Positions 33,796 to 42,137 are shown, counted from the stretch's first letter. The stretch: 50,160 nt of DNA from Bacteroidales bacterium UBA5226 (GCA_002409325.1 DHUU01000017.1:212646-262805); one strand, 5' to 3'. Numbers and translations: made by a program. Notes: generated by a model not told the origin, from the sequence alone.

Positions 33796-34218
33796 ATGAC
33801 TACGAAAAAAAGCAAAACCGATCAAAAGGTTACTGAAGAGGTAAGGGAAAAGGTCCGTTATACCGACCATGAGCTTCAGGAATTCAAAACCCTGATAAAT
33901 GAAAAGCTGACCCAGGCACGGGCTGATTATGAGGAGCTAAAAGCCATAGTTACCCACAGTCAAAGTAATGACACAGAAGACACCTCTCCCACATTCAAAG
34001 TGCTGGAAGAAGGAGCCTCGGCCCTTTCTAAAGATGAGGCCGGACAACTGGCTTTGCGTCAGCATAAGTTCATCCAGTCACTTGAAATGGCCCTGGTCAG
34101 AATCGAAAACAAAACCTACGGGATTTGCCGGGACACCGGTAAACTCATTCCCAAGGAACGCCTTCGACTGGTTCCTCATGCAACCCTCTCGGTAGAGGCG
34201 AAGAACAACCGTGAATAA
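33796..34218 (+). CDS. TraR/DksA-family protein with degenerate zinc finger
   Basis: 140 residues. A charged N-terminal coiled coil (about 25-95) with acidic residues is followed by the C-terminal finger region YGICRDTGKLIPKERLRLVPHATLS. In E. coli DksA four cysteines bind zinc; here only one remains (Cys in GICRD). This cysteine-poor form is usual for the Bacteroidetes homologue, as far as I know. The fold should still enter the RNA polymerase secondary channel, but regulation by ppGpp cannot be assumed. It lies between ileS and lspA. Confidence 0.88.
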   Translation: MTTKKSKTDQKVTEEVREKVRYTDHELQEFKTLINEKLTQARADYEELKAIVTHSQSNDTEDTSPTFKVLEEGASALSKDEAGQLALRQHKFIQSLEMALVRIENKTYGICRDTGKLIPKERLRLVPHATLSVEAKNNRE

Positions 34219-34227
34219 TACGGTTCT

Positions 34228-34854
34228 ATGCGGAAAGGCAAATTATCCAGAGGAAATATCCTGGCGATAATCATTTCATCCATCCTGGTTTTGGATCAGT
34301 TTTCCAAGATCTGGATCAAGACCCATTTTACCCTCCATCAAAGTGTGAATGTACTGGGAAAATGGTTCCAGTTGTACTTTGTGGAAAATGAGGGCATGGC
34401 CTTTGGCATGGCCTTTGGCGGTGACAATGGGAAGCTCATCCTGAGCCTGTTTCGCGTTGCCCTGAGCATTTTCATCATGTGGTACATAGCCAGGCTTCTC
34501 AAAAAGCCAGATACCCCCATGGGTGTGCTCGTAGGTCTTTCCATGGTGTTTGTAGGAGCCATTGGCAATATTATTGACTGTGCTTTCTATGGTCTGATCT
34601 TAAGTGAATCAGGCGTAACAGAGGTGGCCACCATGTTTCCTCCCGGAGGCGGCTACGGAACCTTCCTGCACGGCAAAGTCGTAGATATGCTCTACTTCCC
34701 GCTCATAGATACCGTACTGCCCGAAAATTTTCCCGTTTGGGGCGGCCGCCGCTTTGTCTTCTTCCAGTTCATCTTTAACGTAGCAGACTCGGCCATCACC
34801 TGCGGCGCATTCTACCTGTTGCTTTTCAAATACAAATTTTTCTCCAAAAAATAA
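34228..34854 (+). CDS. lspA: Lipoprotein signal peptidase (signal peptidase II)
   Basis: 208 residues with four membrane helices. It removes signal peptides from diacylglyceryl prolipoproteins in the inner membrane. Family motifs are NEGMAFGM, GAIGNIIDCAF (first catalytic Asp) and FNVADSAITCG (second catalytic Asp). It is about 40 residues longer than E. coli LspA. The extra part lies between the catalytic motifs (about 125-170, MFPPGGGYGTFLHGKVVD) and is typical for Bacteroidetes. Its substrates in this window include the lipoproteins at 21406, 36161 and 42205. Confidence 0.95.
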   Translation: MRKGKLSRGNILAIIISSILVLDQFSKIWIKTHFTLHQSVNVLGKWFQLYFVENEGMAFGMAFGGDNGKLILSLFRVALSIFIMWYIARLLKKPDTPMGVLVGLSMVFVGAIGNIIDCAFYGLILSESGVTEVATMFPPGGGYGTFLHGKVVDMLYFPLIDTVLPENFPVWGGRRFVFFQFIFNVADSAITCGAFYLLLFKYKFFSKK

Positions 34855-34864
34855 AAAGATTCTT

Positions 34865-34872
34865 TACCTTTG
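34865..34872 (+). promoter_or_regulatory. -7 promoter box upstream of tRNA-Ser
   Basis: TACCTTTG, a full match, 121 nt before the tRNA 5' end. Transcription should begin near 34877, just before the hairpin at 34883, giving a precursor with a leader. Confidence 0.55.
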
Positions 34873-34882
34873 CAACCCTTTA

Positions 34883-34903
34883 CAGAGGCTTAGCCAGCCT
34901 CTG
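34883..34903 (+). repeat. Hairpin in the tRNA-Ser leader
   Basis: CAGAGGCT (34883-34890) and AGCCTCTG (34896-34903) form a perfect 8-bp stem with loop TAGCC at the expected 5' end of the tRNA precursor. No T-run follows. It may protect or mark the transcript end. Confidence 0.5.
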
Positions 34904-34993
34904 AACAAAAGCCAGGGAATGTAATACCGTAATGCTACTGCCACCATTATTCCAGTGCAGTTTACATGTAAGGTTTTACACCCTGCAAAGAAC

Positions 34994-35084
<91 letters not shown>

Positions 35085-35125
35085 AAAAAAACAAAAAGCC
35101 GGCTAAGCCGGCACAACAAAAGAAA

Positions 35126-35171
35126 ACTCACAAAAAACAAATTCATTTGCTTTTTGTGAGTTTTTCTTTTT
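35126..35171 (+). terminator. Terminator 1 after tRNA-Ser
   Basis: A 17-bp near-perfect stem (35126-35142 with 35145-35161, one mismatch; innermost pairs probably open) is followed by TTTTTCTTTTT. A small GCCGGC-TAA-GCCGGC hairpin stands just before it, at about 35098-35112. Confidence 0.85.
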
Positions 35172-35200
35172 ACAGCACATAGTGCTGTTTTTGTTTTTTT
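35172..35200 (+). terminator. Terminator 2, in tandem
   Basis: A perfect 7-bp stem ACAGCAC / GTGCTGT with loop ATA is followed by TTTTTG and TTTTTTT. It directly follows the first terminator, giving a double stop after the tRNA. Confidence 0.8.
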
Positions 35201-35203
35201 GTG

Positions 35204-35396
35204 AAGCTACCCCCAACGGGAACACCGAGCGCCGCAGGCGCGAAGGTAATCCCGTCGCTAAGCCTTCCCCAAAGTAAAGAGGTGGAACCTCAGTGCGCAC
35301 ATTTTTCAAGATAAATATAAGTCACTGTAATAGAGATTATTAAAAATTTCTTTAATTATTTTTGCGCAGCAAGGTTCCACCTGTTGGTGGTTTTTT
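35204..35396. repeat. Gene-free structured segment with nested inverted repeats
   Basis: No credible gene lies in 35201-35537. Part one holds ACGGGA (35216-35221) / TCCCGT (35250-35255) enclosing a perfect GCGCC-GCA-GGCGC hairpin (35229-35241). Part two is a long-range inverted repeat, 35280-35299 with 35363-35382 (17 of 20 positions match, including AGGTGGAACCT), around a 63-nt AT-rich centre. The second arm can alternatively pair downstream as CCACC-TGTT-GGTGG (35377-35390), followed by TTTTTT, a terminator shape. This could be a repeated intergenic element, a mobile-element remnant or a structured RNA; I cannot decide without a genome search. A 37-codon frame at 35415-35528 is probably not a gene. 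Confidence 0.5.
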
Positions 35397-35525
35397 CGAC
35401 CTTTGTAAATATAAATGGATTATGCGTTCACAGGGATTATTGCCTGCAATGTGGTTATAAACACAGATCCAACGCATGCCCAAAGCCGATTTTTTGGGAT
35501 TGACAATCGAGTATTATTTACATTA

Positions 35526-35533
35526 TAAATTTC
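35526..35533 (+). promoter_or_regulatory. Possible -7 box of the YdeI-like gene
   Basis: TAAATTTC, one mismatch from TAnnTTTG, ending 4 nt before the ATG at 35538. The spacing matches the other near-leaderless starts in the window. Confidence 0.4.
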
Positions 35534-35537
35534 AGAT

Positions 35538-36098
35538 ATGTATGAGGAGTTGTTGTTTAAAAGCCGGGATGAGTTCAGAGACTGGCTCATAATAAACTAT
35601 AATGTCAGCCATGGGATATGGATGGTTTTTGGCAAAGCAGGCAAGCTTAAAACAATTAAGCCGGACGAGGCGCTGGAAGAGGCGTTGTGCTTCGGGTGGA
35701 TTGACGGTCAGATAAAGAGCATTAACGACACAAAATATGTGAAAAAATTCACACCCCGCCGTAAAGGGAGCAATTGGTCAGAGAAAAACAAAATATTGGT
35801 GAAAGCTTTGACAGAAAGCGGAAAGATGACAGCATCCGGAAGGGTTGCTGTAGAACAGGCAAAAAAAAGTGGTAATTGGGACACACAGAAAGCCGGATCC
35901 ATAGGCGAAGAACAAGTTGGGATCCTGATCAGCGCCTTGTCCGGTGCCGATTTGGCACTGTCCAATTTCATGAAAATGCCCGACTCGGTAAAAAGAACTT
36001 ATGCAGCGTTGTATTTAGATGCAAAAAAGGATGAAACCAGAATAAAACGGCTGGAAAAGATCATTGGCAGACTTAATGAAAACAAGAAACCAATGTGA
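35538..36098 (+). CDS. YdeI/OmpD-associated family protein
   Basis: 186 residues. The N-terminal part carries the family pattern REFRDWLIINYNVSHGIWMVF and EALCFGWIDGQIKSI, then KKFTPRRKGSNWSEKN; the C-terminal part (about 125-186) is the basic helical OmdA-type segment. No signal peptide is seen, so it is cytoplasmic. Members are linked by name to stress or peptide resistance in some bacteria, but no biochemical function is established. It is the first gene after the structured region behind tRNA-Ser, in a more AT-rich stretch than the ileS-lspA genes. Confidence 0.85.
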   Translation: MYEELLFKSRDEFRDWLIINYNVSHGIWMVFGKAGKLKTIKPDEALEEALCFGWIDGQIKSINDTKYVKKFTPRRKGSNWSEKNKILVKALTESGKMTASGRVAVEQAKKSGNWDTQKAGSIGEEQVGILISALSGADLALSNFMKMPDSVKRTYAALYLDAKKDETRIKRLEKIIGRLNENKKPM

Positions 36099-36160
36099 AG
36101 AAATCAGAATGGCTTATATACAGCAAGGCTTAGTGCAGCGAACACCTAAACACATCAGTA

Positions 36161-36637
36161 ATGAGAACTGTCACTCTTGTTTTTCTAATTGCATTTGCAG
36201 CATCATGTTGTTCAGAAAATGACAGCAAGCAACAGGTAGTTACCTTTTTGACATTTCAAAAGAATGAAGCCGGGCAGGCCATGAACTTTTACGTCAGTTT
36301 GTTCGAAAACTCCGGGATCATTGAAATCAAAAGGTGGGGAAATGAAGGCCCAGGAAAGGAAGGGACCGTTATGCAGGGGGTATTTGAATTGAACGGACAA
36401 AGATTCATGTGCAGCGACAGCCCTGCTGTGCACAATTGGGACTTTACACCGGCAGTATCACTTTTTGTTGAGTGTAAGAACGATCAAGAAATTGAAAGGC
36501 TGTTTTCAAAACTCTCTGAAAATGGAACTGTGGCCATGCCATTGGAGCAGTACGATTTCAGCCGTCGATTCGCATGGGTAATTGACCAATTCGGGATTTC
36601 ATGGCAGCTGTCTCGGCAAAAATTGCAAAGCAATTAG
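36161..36637 (+). CDS. VOC-fold (PhnB-like) protein with a lipoprotein signal peptide
   Basis: 158 residues. The first 17 look like a lipoprotein signal (VFLIAFAASC, Cys16 or Cys17). The remainder is the PhnB/3-dmu-9_3-mt type of the VOC superfamily: TFLTFQKNEAGQAMNFYVSLF, then FELNGQRFMCSDSP, and the C-terminal FAWVIDQFGISWQL. Proteins of this type are usually cytoplasmic, so export to the envelope is unusual. The metal-binding residues of glyoxalase-type VOC enzymes are not clear. The promoter is not obvious. Confidence 0.75.
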   Translation: MRTVTLVFLIAFAASCCSENDSKQQVVTFLTFQKNEAGQAMNFYVSLFENSGIIEIKRWGNEGPGKEGTVMQGVFELNGQRFMCSDSPAVHNWDFTPAVSLFVECKNDQEIERLFSKLSENGTVAMPLEQYDFSRRFAWVIDQFGISWQLSRQKLQSN

Positions 36638-36743
36638 GTTATCCATGTTGTGGAATTGATGCCGGCATGCAATTGATAGATGAAGTAGTAGTAAACCAGG
36701 ATGAGAGGGTTGCAGAAAACCAAAACCAGGAGATAGTCTCAGA

Positions 36744-37946
36744 ATGGAAAACAAGAGAATATTTGGCTTGCACAGAAATGTCTTTTTCACGGGATTAACC
36801 AGTTTTTTTACCGATACATCCACAAAAATGATATACAGTGTGATGCCTCTTTTCCTTATGTCTATTGGAGCATCAAAGACTTCGATATCGCTGATTGAAG
36901 GAATTGCAGAAAGCACCGCATCTTTAATCAAAGCATTCTCAGGGTACTGGAGTGATAAGATTGGTAAAAACAAACCATTTATGATATTTGGTTATGGAAT
37001 CACAGCCCTGATTACCCCGCTTTATGCTTTGGTTAAGCTCCCGGTTCAAGTCCTGTTATTGAGATTTGTTGAAAGGACAGGCAAAGGGTTAAGAGCTGCA
37101 CCCAGGGACAGCCTTATCAGCGGCTCGGTCTTAAAGAAGGAAACAGGTAAGAATTTTGGTTTTCATAAAGCGATGGATAATAGCGGGGCAATCATCGGAC
37201 CCCTTACAGCATTCTTGTTGTTATACTTTTTTCCGCTAAACTATTCCAACATCTTTCTTATTGCAACCATTCCTGCAATCCTGGGAGTAATTTCTATAGC
37301 TATTTTTATAAAAGATGTAAAAGCCTCGAGGCATGAAAATAATAACAAGTTCCATTTCAACCAGTTGCCCCGGAAGTTTTATTTCTTCCTTGGTATTTTG
37401 TTTGTTTTTACACTGGGCAATTCAGCAGACGCGTTATTGCTTGTCAAAACAGCCGAGACCGGGATTGACAAATCATACGTCCCTTTTGTTTATATGATTT
37501 TTAATACGGTGTCTGTAATTTTTGCCATACCTGCAGGCAGGATTTCTGATAAAAAAGGTCGCGAATTGCTTATAATAATTGGATTCCTTGTTTACTCAAT
37601 GGTCTATTTCCTATTTGGCAGATATAATAATCTGGGCATATATATTGTTTTATTTGTATTGTACGGATTATACAGCGCCCTGGTTGACGGGACTCAAAAA
37701 TCCTTAATTTCGGATATTGTAAGCCCAGACCTGAAAGGCACCGGATTTGGATTGTATCATGCGGTGCTTGGAATTACACTCCTGCCTGCCAGCTTGATTG
37801 CAGGTTTGCTGTATGATCACGTTAATTCAAATGCTCCGTTTTATTTTGGCTCGCTAATGGCATTGATCGCTTCGCTGTTAATGATCATATTTGTGATAGC
37901 AGACAAAAAAAAGAGGGTCCACCTCTTGTTGCATAAAAGCCAATAA
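36744..37946 (+). CDS. Major facilitator superfamily transporter
   Basis: 400 residues with about 12 membrane helices. Between helices 2 and 3 lies a loop with GYWSDKIGKNKP, the MFS motif A type, repeated in the second half as GRISDKKGRELL. The cytoplasmic stretch RTGKGLRAAPRDSLI is typical of a group of drug/metabolite-exporter-like MFS proteins in bacteria and archaea. The substrate is unknown. No partner gene is obvious. The 106-nt gap before it holds nothing I can identify. Codon use is AT-rich (many AAA, ATA, ATT), like the two genes before it, which suggests a shared origin. Confidence 0.9.
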   Translation: MENKRIFGLHRNVFFTGLTSFFTDTSTKMIYSVMPLFLMSIGASKTSISLIEGIAESTASLIKAFSGYWSDKIGKNKPFMIFGYGITALITPLYALVKLPVQVLLLRFVERTGKGLRAAPRDSLISGSVLKKETGKNFGFHKAMDNSGAIIGPLTAFLLLYFFPLNYSNIFLIATIPAILGVISIAIFIKDVKASRHENNNKFHFNQLPRKFYFFLGILFVFTLGNSADALLLVKTAETGIDKSYVPFVYMIFNTVSVIFAIPAGRISDKKGRELLIIIGFLVYSMVYFLFGRYNNLGIYIVLFVLYGLYSALVDGTQKSLISDIVSPDLKGTGFGLYHAVLGITLLPASLIAGLLYDHVNSNAPFYFGSLMALIASLLMIIFVIADKKKRVHLLLHKSQ

Positions 37947-37951
37947 TTGAC

Positions 37952-37959
37952 AATATTTG
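37952..37959 (+). promoter_or_regulatory. Possible promoter of the nucleotidyltransferase gene
   Basis: -7-like AATATTTG (one mismatch) ends 5 nt before the ATG at 37965, with TTG at 37929-37931 twenty nt upstream as -33. It lies across the end of the MFS gene. Confidence 0.4.
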
Positions 37960-37964
37960 CATAA

Positions 37965-39077
37965 ATGGATGATTCTGCTATAAATGCTTTGTTTCTGAAC
38001 CTGTTGAGTGCCGCTATCTGGGATAAGCCTGCCGATGTCGAACAATTTACCAATCTGGATGACAAAACCTGGAAAAAGATTTTTCATTTGGCCAGGCGGC
38101 AGAGTGTGGGTGCGTTGATAGCAGATAAAGTGTTGTCTCTGCCAAAGGAGTGCCTCCCCCCACAGGAACAGAATATGGCCTCTGTTTCCCTGATAGAACA
38201 GACAAAAGCCATGAACCGGAAAATGATCCGGGTATTGGCCGGAATCAAAGACTGGTATCAGGAAACCGGCTTCCCTTTTGTGTTGCTCAAAGGGCTTGCT
38301 AACGGGGCAAATTACCCGGAACCACTCCTTAGGAATCCGGGCGATGTTGACCTCTGGCTATATCGTAAAGGAGATAGCCAAAAGTCCAGAGCATGGCTCA
38401 CTGGGAAAGGTTACCAAACCGAAGATGGTGACGGGATCCACTACAAATTTTCGGAACAGGGTATCAGTATTGAAAACCACCGGCGTGTGAGCTACTTTGA
38501 CCATAGAAAGTATGACCGGCGGTTTGCGGCATGGGAGAAAGAACTGGTTGCAAAAGAGCATTTTGCTGACATTCAGATTGGTGACCTTACAGTGCAGCAA
38601 CTGCCTCCGGAAACAAATGCGTTCTTTCTCTTCCATCACATGTTCCGTCATTTTGTGCACCTGGGCGTTGGATTCCGGCAGCTTTTCGACTGGTTACTGT
38701 TCCTGAAGAATTACCGGAAGCAAATTGATCCTGTTTCGTTCACTGCACTGGCCCGGTCCTACAAACTGTTATATCCCATGCAGGTATTCGCTTGTGCTGC
38801 CGTAAAATACCTGGATGCGCCCCCGGACATCTTCCCTTTCACGGTGCCCAAAGACAACCTCTACGCCCGCAAGGTGATAAATGATATCCTGGAAGGTGGT
38901 AACTTCGGCTTTCACCGCCCCGGGGATAAGCGTCCCCAGGAGAAGATGCGCGGGATGTGGTTTTCTTACAAAACAACGGTGCGAAGGTCCCTGAAATTCG
39001 GGTTGCTATCCCCCGCGCACTGCCTGATATTGCCCGTTACCAAACTGATCCGACGCCTTAAAATCGGATTCAAATAA
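37965..39077 (+). CDS. NTP_transf_5 family (putative) nucleotidyltransferase
   Basis: 370 residues. The central part has VLLKGLANGANYPEPLLRNPGDVDLWL, whose D-x-D pair fits the metal site of the polymerase-beta-like fold. The surrounding helices (FFLFHHMFRHFVHLGVGFRQLFDW) are typical of the Pfam NTP_transf_5 family. Members often lie in capsule or modified-peptide gene clusters beside ABC exporters, as here: the ABC gene starts 6 nt later. The substrate is unknown. GC content rises again compared with the MFS gene. Confidence 0.82.
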   Translation: MDDSAINALFLNLLSAAIWDKPADVEQFTNLDDKTWKKIFHLARRQSVGALIADKVLSLPKECLPPQEQNMASVSLIEQTKAMNRKMIRVLAGIKDWYQETGFPFVLLKGLANGANYPEPLLRNPGDVDLWLYRKGDSQKSRAWLTGKGYQTEDGDGIHYKFSEQGISIENHRRVSYFDHRKYDRRFAAWEKELVAKEHFADIQIGDLTVQQLPPETNAFFLFHHMFRHFVHLGVGFRQLFDWLLFLKNYRKQIDPVSFTALARSYKLLYPMQVFACAAVKYLDAPPDIFPFTVPKDNLYARKVINDILEGGNFGFHRPGDKRPQEKMRGMWFSYKTTVRRSLKFGLLSPAHCLILPVTKLIRRLKIGFK

Positions 39078-39083
39078 TTTTAT

Positions 39084-40703
39084 ATGAGATCTGCACTTCA
39101 GTTCTTGCTTTATACCTCCAAAGGATTCAAGTCCCGCATAGGGATAATTTTGCTTATTGGCCTGGCCGAGGTGTTTTTTTCCCTGGCTTTTGTCTGGATC
39201 TCCAAGACCATTATTGATATAGCCACGGGAGAAAGGTCAGGGGAATTGCTGTATCACTCCCTCCTGCTGGTAACGCTGGTACTTATTCAGATTCTTTTTC
39301 GGGTATGGGATACCCGGCTGCGCAGGATGACCGAAGTGCGAATGGGGAACTCGGTCCGATATAATGTTTTTTCCCGCCTGCTCTATACCCGGTGGCAGGA
39401 ACTGTCCACCCTGCACAGCGGCGATATGCTCACCCGGATCATCAAAGACACAGACGATGTAATCAATGTCCTGGTGAGCGCATTGCCTGTGGCCATTCTG
39501 GCCGTTGTCCAACTGGTGGGGGCACTGGCAATCCTCTTTTTCCTGGACCATACGCTAGCCCTTATCCTGGGTATAGGTATGCCGCTACTGGCCATTTTTA
39601 GCCGGGTGTATTACACCTACATGCGCAAATACACCCTGGAGGTGAAAGAGAGTGAGAGCATGATAACTTCCATGATGGAAGAGAGCCTTTTAAATCAGGT
39701 GGTGATCCGCACCTTTGAACGGCAGGAAGATGAGCTAAGCCGGCTGGACAAGCTGCAATCCAGGCTGCATCAAAGCGTCCATAAAAAGACGAAGGTCTCT
39801 CTCCTGGCTAACCTGTTCATGGGGATCACCTTTAACGGCGGCTACATAACGGCCTTTCTTTGGAGTGCCTACGGTCTGGCTAAAAACACAGTCTCCTTTG
39901 GTACCGTAACGGCTTATCTGCAACTGGTAAACAGGCTCCAGCGTCCGCTATTTGAACTGACAAGGCTGCTACCCACCATAGTAGCCGCCAAAGCAGCCAT
40001 AGAACGTCTGATATACCTGACCGGTTTTACTCTGGAAGATAGCAAAGAAAAGATACTTCTTCAGGGGAAGGTTACCCTGACTATAGAAAACCTCACCTTT
40101 TCCTACGCTCCTGAAAGCGAACCCGTTTTGTCCAATTTTTCTATGGTACTTGAGCCGGGGACCATGGTGGCCCTAACGGGAGAAACAGGTGTGGGAAAAA
40201 CCACGTTGCTCAGGCTGCTGCTGGCTCTGGTAAAACCAGATTCGGGGAGTATAGTCCTGGAAGATGAATCGGGGAGGGTAGCTGTATCGGAACGTACCCG
40301 CTCCAATTTTGTATACGTGCCCCAGGAAGGTTCGTTGTTCAGCGGCACCATCCGCGAGAACCTGCTGCTGGGCAAATCCGGAGCGAGTGATCAGGAACTC
40401 ATAAGGGCTTTGGAAATTGCCTCGGCAAACTTTGTTTTTCAACTGCCTCAGGGTCTGGATACTGTGCTGGGAGAAAACGGAGCGGGGTTGTCACAGGGAC
40501 AGGTGCAGCGTGTGGCCATTGCGCGGGCGCTGCTCCGTCCTGGGAAAATCCTGTTGCTGGACGAGGCTACATCGGCGCTCGATTCCCAGACGGCACACAC
40601 GTTTCTGCATAATTTGAAAAAGGATGCGGGAGACCGCGCCATTCTCTTTATAACCCACCAGGCCGAGGTTGTGGCCTTATGCGATGGCCGGTACGATTTG
40701 TAA
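39084..40703 (+). CDS. ABC exporter half-transporter (membrane domain fused to ATPase)
   Basis: 539 residues. The six-helix ABC membrane domain lies at about 15-300 and the ATPase at about 335-539. Walker A is TGETGVGKTT (Lys372) and Walker B is ILLLDEATSALD. The signature is LSQGQ (469-473) rather than LSGGQ, a tolerated variant. A histidine switch is present in FITHQAEV. It has no peptidase domain, unlike the transporter at 27197. It should work as a dimer. With the nucleotidyltransferase gene 6 nt before it, it forms a two-gene unit, perhaps exporting a peptide, glycan or lipid-linked product. Confidence 0.92.
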   Translation: MRSALQFLLYTSKGFKSRIGIILLIGLAEVFFSLAFVWISKTIIDIATGERSGELLYHSLLLVTLVLIQILFRVWDTRLRRMTEVRMGNSVRYNVFSRLLYTRWQELSTLHSGDMLTRIIKDTDDVINVLVSALPVAILAVVQLVGALAILFFLDHTLALILGIGMPLLAIFSRVYYTYMRKYTLEVKESESMITSMMEESLLNQVVIRTFERQEDELSRLDKLQSRLHQSVHKKTKVSLLANLFMGITFNGGYITAFLWSAYGLAKNTVSFGTVTAYLQLVNRLQRPLFELTRLLPTIVAAKAAIERLIYLTGFTLEDSKEKILLQGKVTLTIENLTFSYAPESEPVLSNFSMVLEPGTMVALTGETGVGKTTLLRLLLALVKPDSGSIVLEDESGRVAVSERTRSNFVYVPQEGSLFSGTIRENLLLGKSGASDQELIRALEIASANFVFQLPQGLDTVLGENGAGLSQGQVQRVAIARALLRPGKILLLDEATSALDSQTAHTFLHNLKKDAGDRAILFITHQAEVVALCDGRYDL

Positions 40704-40732
40704 CCGGCTTGAGATCCGAGTGGGGATGCCCT

Positions 40733-42088
40733 TTAGTACATCAGGTATTCCCACAGAGGCCCGCGCTTTTTCTTGGCACGAAAGCGCTCCATCAATTCCG
40801 GTGATTCTTCTCCCTGGAAAAACCATTTCTGGCCCGAGGCATGGGCCCTGTCCTGAAGGGTTTCCATGGTCACGTTTTTAGAAACGTAGTACTCGGGTAT
40901 GAGCAAATTGTTGTCTGCAGAGATGACACCTTCCCTGAGTGCAATCTCGTACAGCCGGGTGCGCGGGTAGATACGCATTCCCACAAAGGGGAAAAAGATG
41001 GTCTGCCCCAGCTCACGGGAACGTTCAAAGGTTTGGTTTAAGGTCATATCTGTCTCGCCGTAGCCTGCCAGGATCATGAAATGAGCGTGATAGATGCCTA
41101 GTTCGGTAGCATGCAGGCTTAGTTTCTTAATGTCACAGAAGCGGAAGCTTTTGTTGTAATTCTCAAGTTGTATGTCAGACAGGGAATCGGTGCCCCATTC
41201 TATATGCGTCAGGCCTGCTTTCTGATACAATTCCAGGTCCTGGTATGTCAGGTTATGGGGTGTGAAATAAGCTCCCCATTTCACGTTCACTTTGCTTTCT
41301 ATCAGAAGCGAAGACAGTTCCCGGTTGTATTCCCTGTGGATATTAAAAACAGAATCGGTAAAGAAAAGATAATTGATGCCTTTGCTGTTCTTGAGCTCTT
41401 TTATGTTCTCGGCCACCGACCGGGCATCCAGCAAACGAACGCTCTTGCCTTCAATGATGGGGTAGCTGCAATAAATACACCCGTAAGGACAGCCTCTTTT
41501 TGTCTGGATATTGAGCATCCCGCTTTTCTCAAAATAAAAATGCGCGTTGTCGGGTTCTACATTCAACGCCAGTGTAGTGATGTATTGTTTGTGTGGATTG
41601 ATGGCCACAGTCCCGTCCGGTCTGGCGTAAACCAAACCGTCAATCCCGGCTGGATCCTTTTTTTCTTCCAGGGCCGAGACGAGTTCGCGGATACTTTCTT
41701 CGCCTTCCCCCTGTACGCCGTAATCGGGGGCAAGTTCTTTGAATAAGACATCGGGGTAAATGGAAAAGCCCGAGCCGCCCATAATGACCACCGCCCGGCT
41801 GTTCTGCCGGATGACCTGCATTACCCTGCGATAATGGTTCACAAAAGAGTATTGTTCGTAAAAATTTGTGTCGTCAACATTCCGGAGCGATACCCCTATG
41901 TAATCGAAATTGCCGTTGCGACAAAAGCCGGCCAGATCTTCGTAGTTTCCCAGGTTGAAATCAAAAAATCCAAGCTCCCAGTCCGGCATTTTTTCATTAA
42001 GGTAGGTGGCAATATAAGAGATCCCAATAGGGTAGATGATATAGGGATTCTGGTAATTATTGGCAGAGATGAGGGCTATTTTTTTCAT
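40733..42088 (-). CDS. B12-binding-domain type radical SAM protein
   Basis: 451 residues. The N-terminal Rossmann-like B12-binding-type domain (about 1-140) starts MKKIALISANNYQNPY. The radical SAM barrel (about 190-390) has the 4Fe-4S cluster motif CxxxCxxC in RGCPYGCIYCSYP. I do not see the DxHxxG cobalamin motif, so real B12 use is doubtful. It resembles Bacteroidetes proteins annotated as lipid-biosynthesis B12-binding/radical SAM enzymes, but the substrate is unknown. It converges with the ABC exporter 29 nt away. A -7 box lies at 42130-42137. Confidence 0.85.
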   Translation of the reverse strand: MKKIALISANNYQNPYIIYPIGISYIATYLNEKMPDWELGFFDFNLGNYEDLAGFCRNGNFDYIGVSLRNVDDTNFYEQYSFVNHYRRVMQVIRQNSRAVVIMGGSGFSIYPDVLFKELAPDYGVQGEGEESIRELVSALEEKKDPAGIDGLVYARPDGTVAINPHKQYITTLALNVEPDNAHFYFEKSGMLNIQTKRGCPYGCIYCSYPIIEGKSVRLLDARSVAENIKELKNSKGINYLFFTDSVFNIHREYNRELSSLLIESKVNVKWGAYFTPHNLTYQDLELYQKAGLTHIEWGTDSLSDIQLENYNKSFRFCDIKKLSLHATELGIYHAHFMILAGYGETDMTLNQTFERSRELGQTIFFPFVGMRIYPRTRLYEIALREGVISADNNLLIPEYYVSKNVTMETLQDRAHASGQKWFFQGEESPELMERFRAKKKRGPLWEYLMY

Positions 42089-42129
42089 AATCAGGTACGG
42101 GTCTTTGTTCAGTCACAGGATTAAGTAGG

Positions 42130-42137
42130 CAAAGGTA
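42130..42137 (-). promoter_or_regulatory. -7 promoter box of the radical SAM gene
   Basis: The minus strand reads TACCTTTG, a full match, 41 nt before the ATG at 42088. A weaker candidate for the divergent lipoprotein gene (TAGATTTA, 42179-42186, with TTG at 42158-42160) lies on the other strand. Confidence 0.5.

Noticed and set aside
35103..35309. 68-codon minus-strand frame reading VPPLYFGEGLATGLPSRLRR
   Set aside because: It runs across both terminators and the nested hairpin element; composition is that of a structured repeat, with no start signal or promoter.
35415..35528. 37-codon frame starting MDYAFTGIIACNVV upstream of the YdeI-like gene
   Set aside because: No ribosome-binding or family evidence, and it ends only 9 nt before the real gene; probably leader sequence.
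36601..36973. Overlapping frames in the gap before the MFS gene (65 codons plus strand, 124 codons minus strand)
   Set aside because: They overlap the ends of the VOC and MFS genes, show no domain and no promoter; treated as non-coding.
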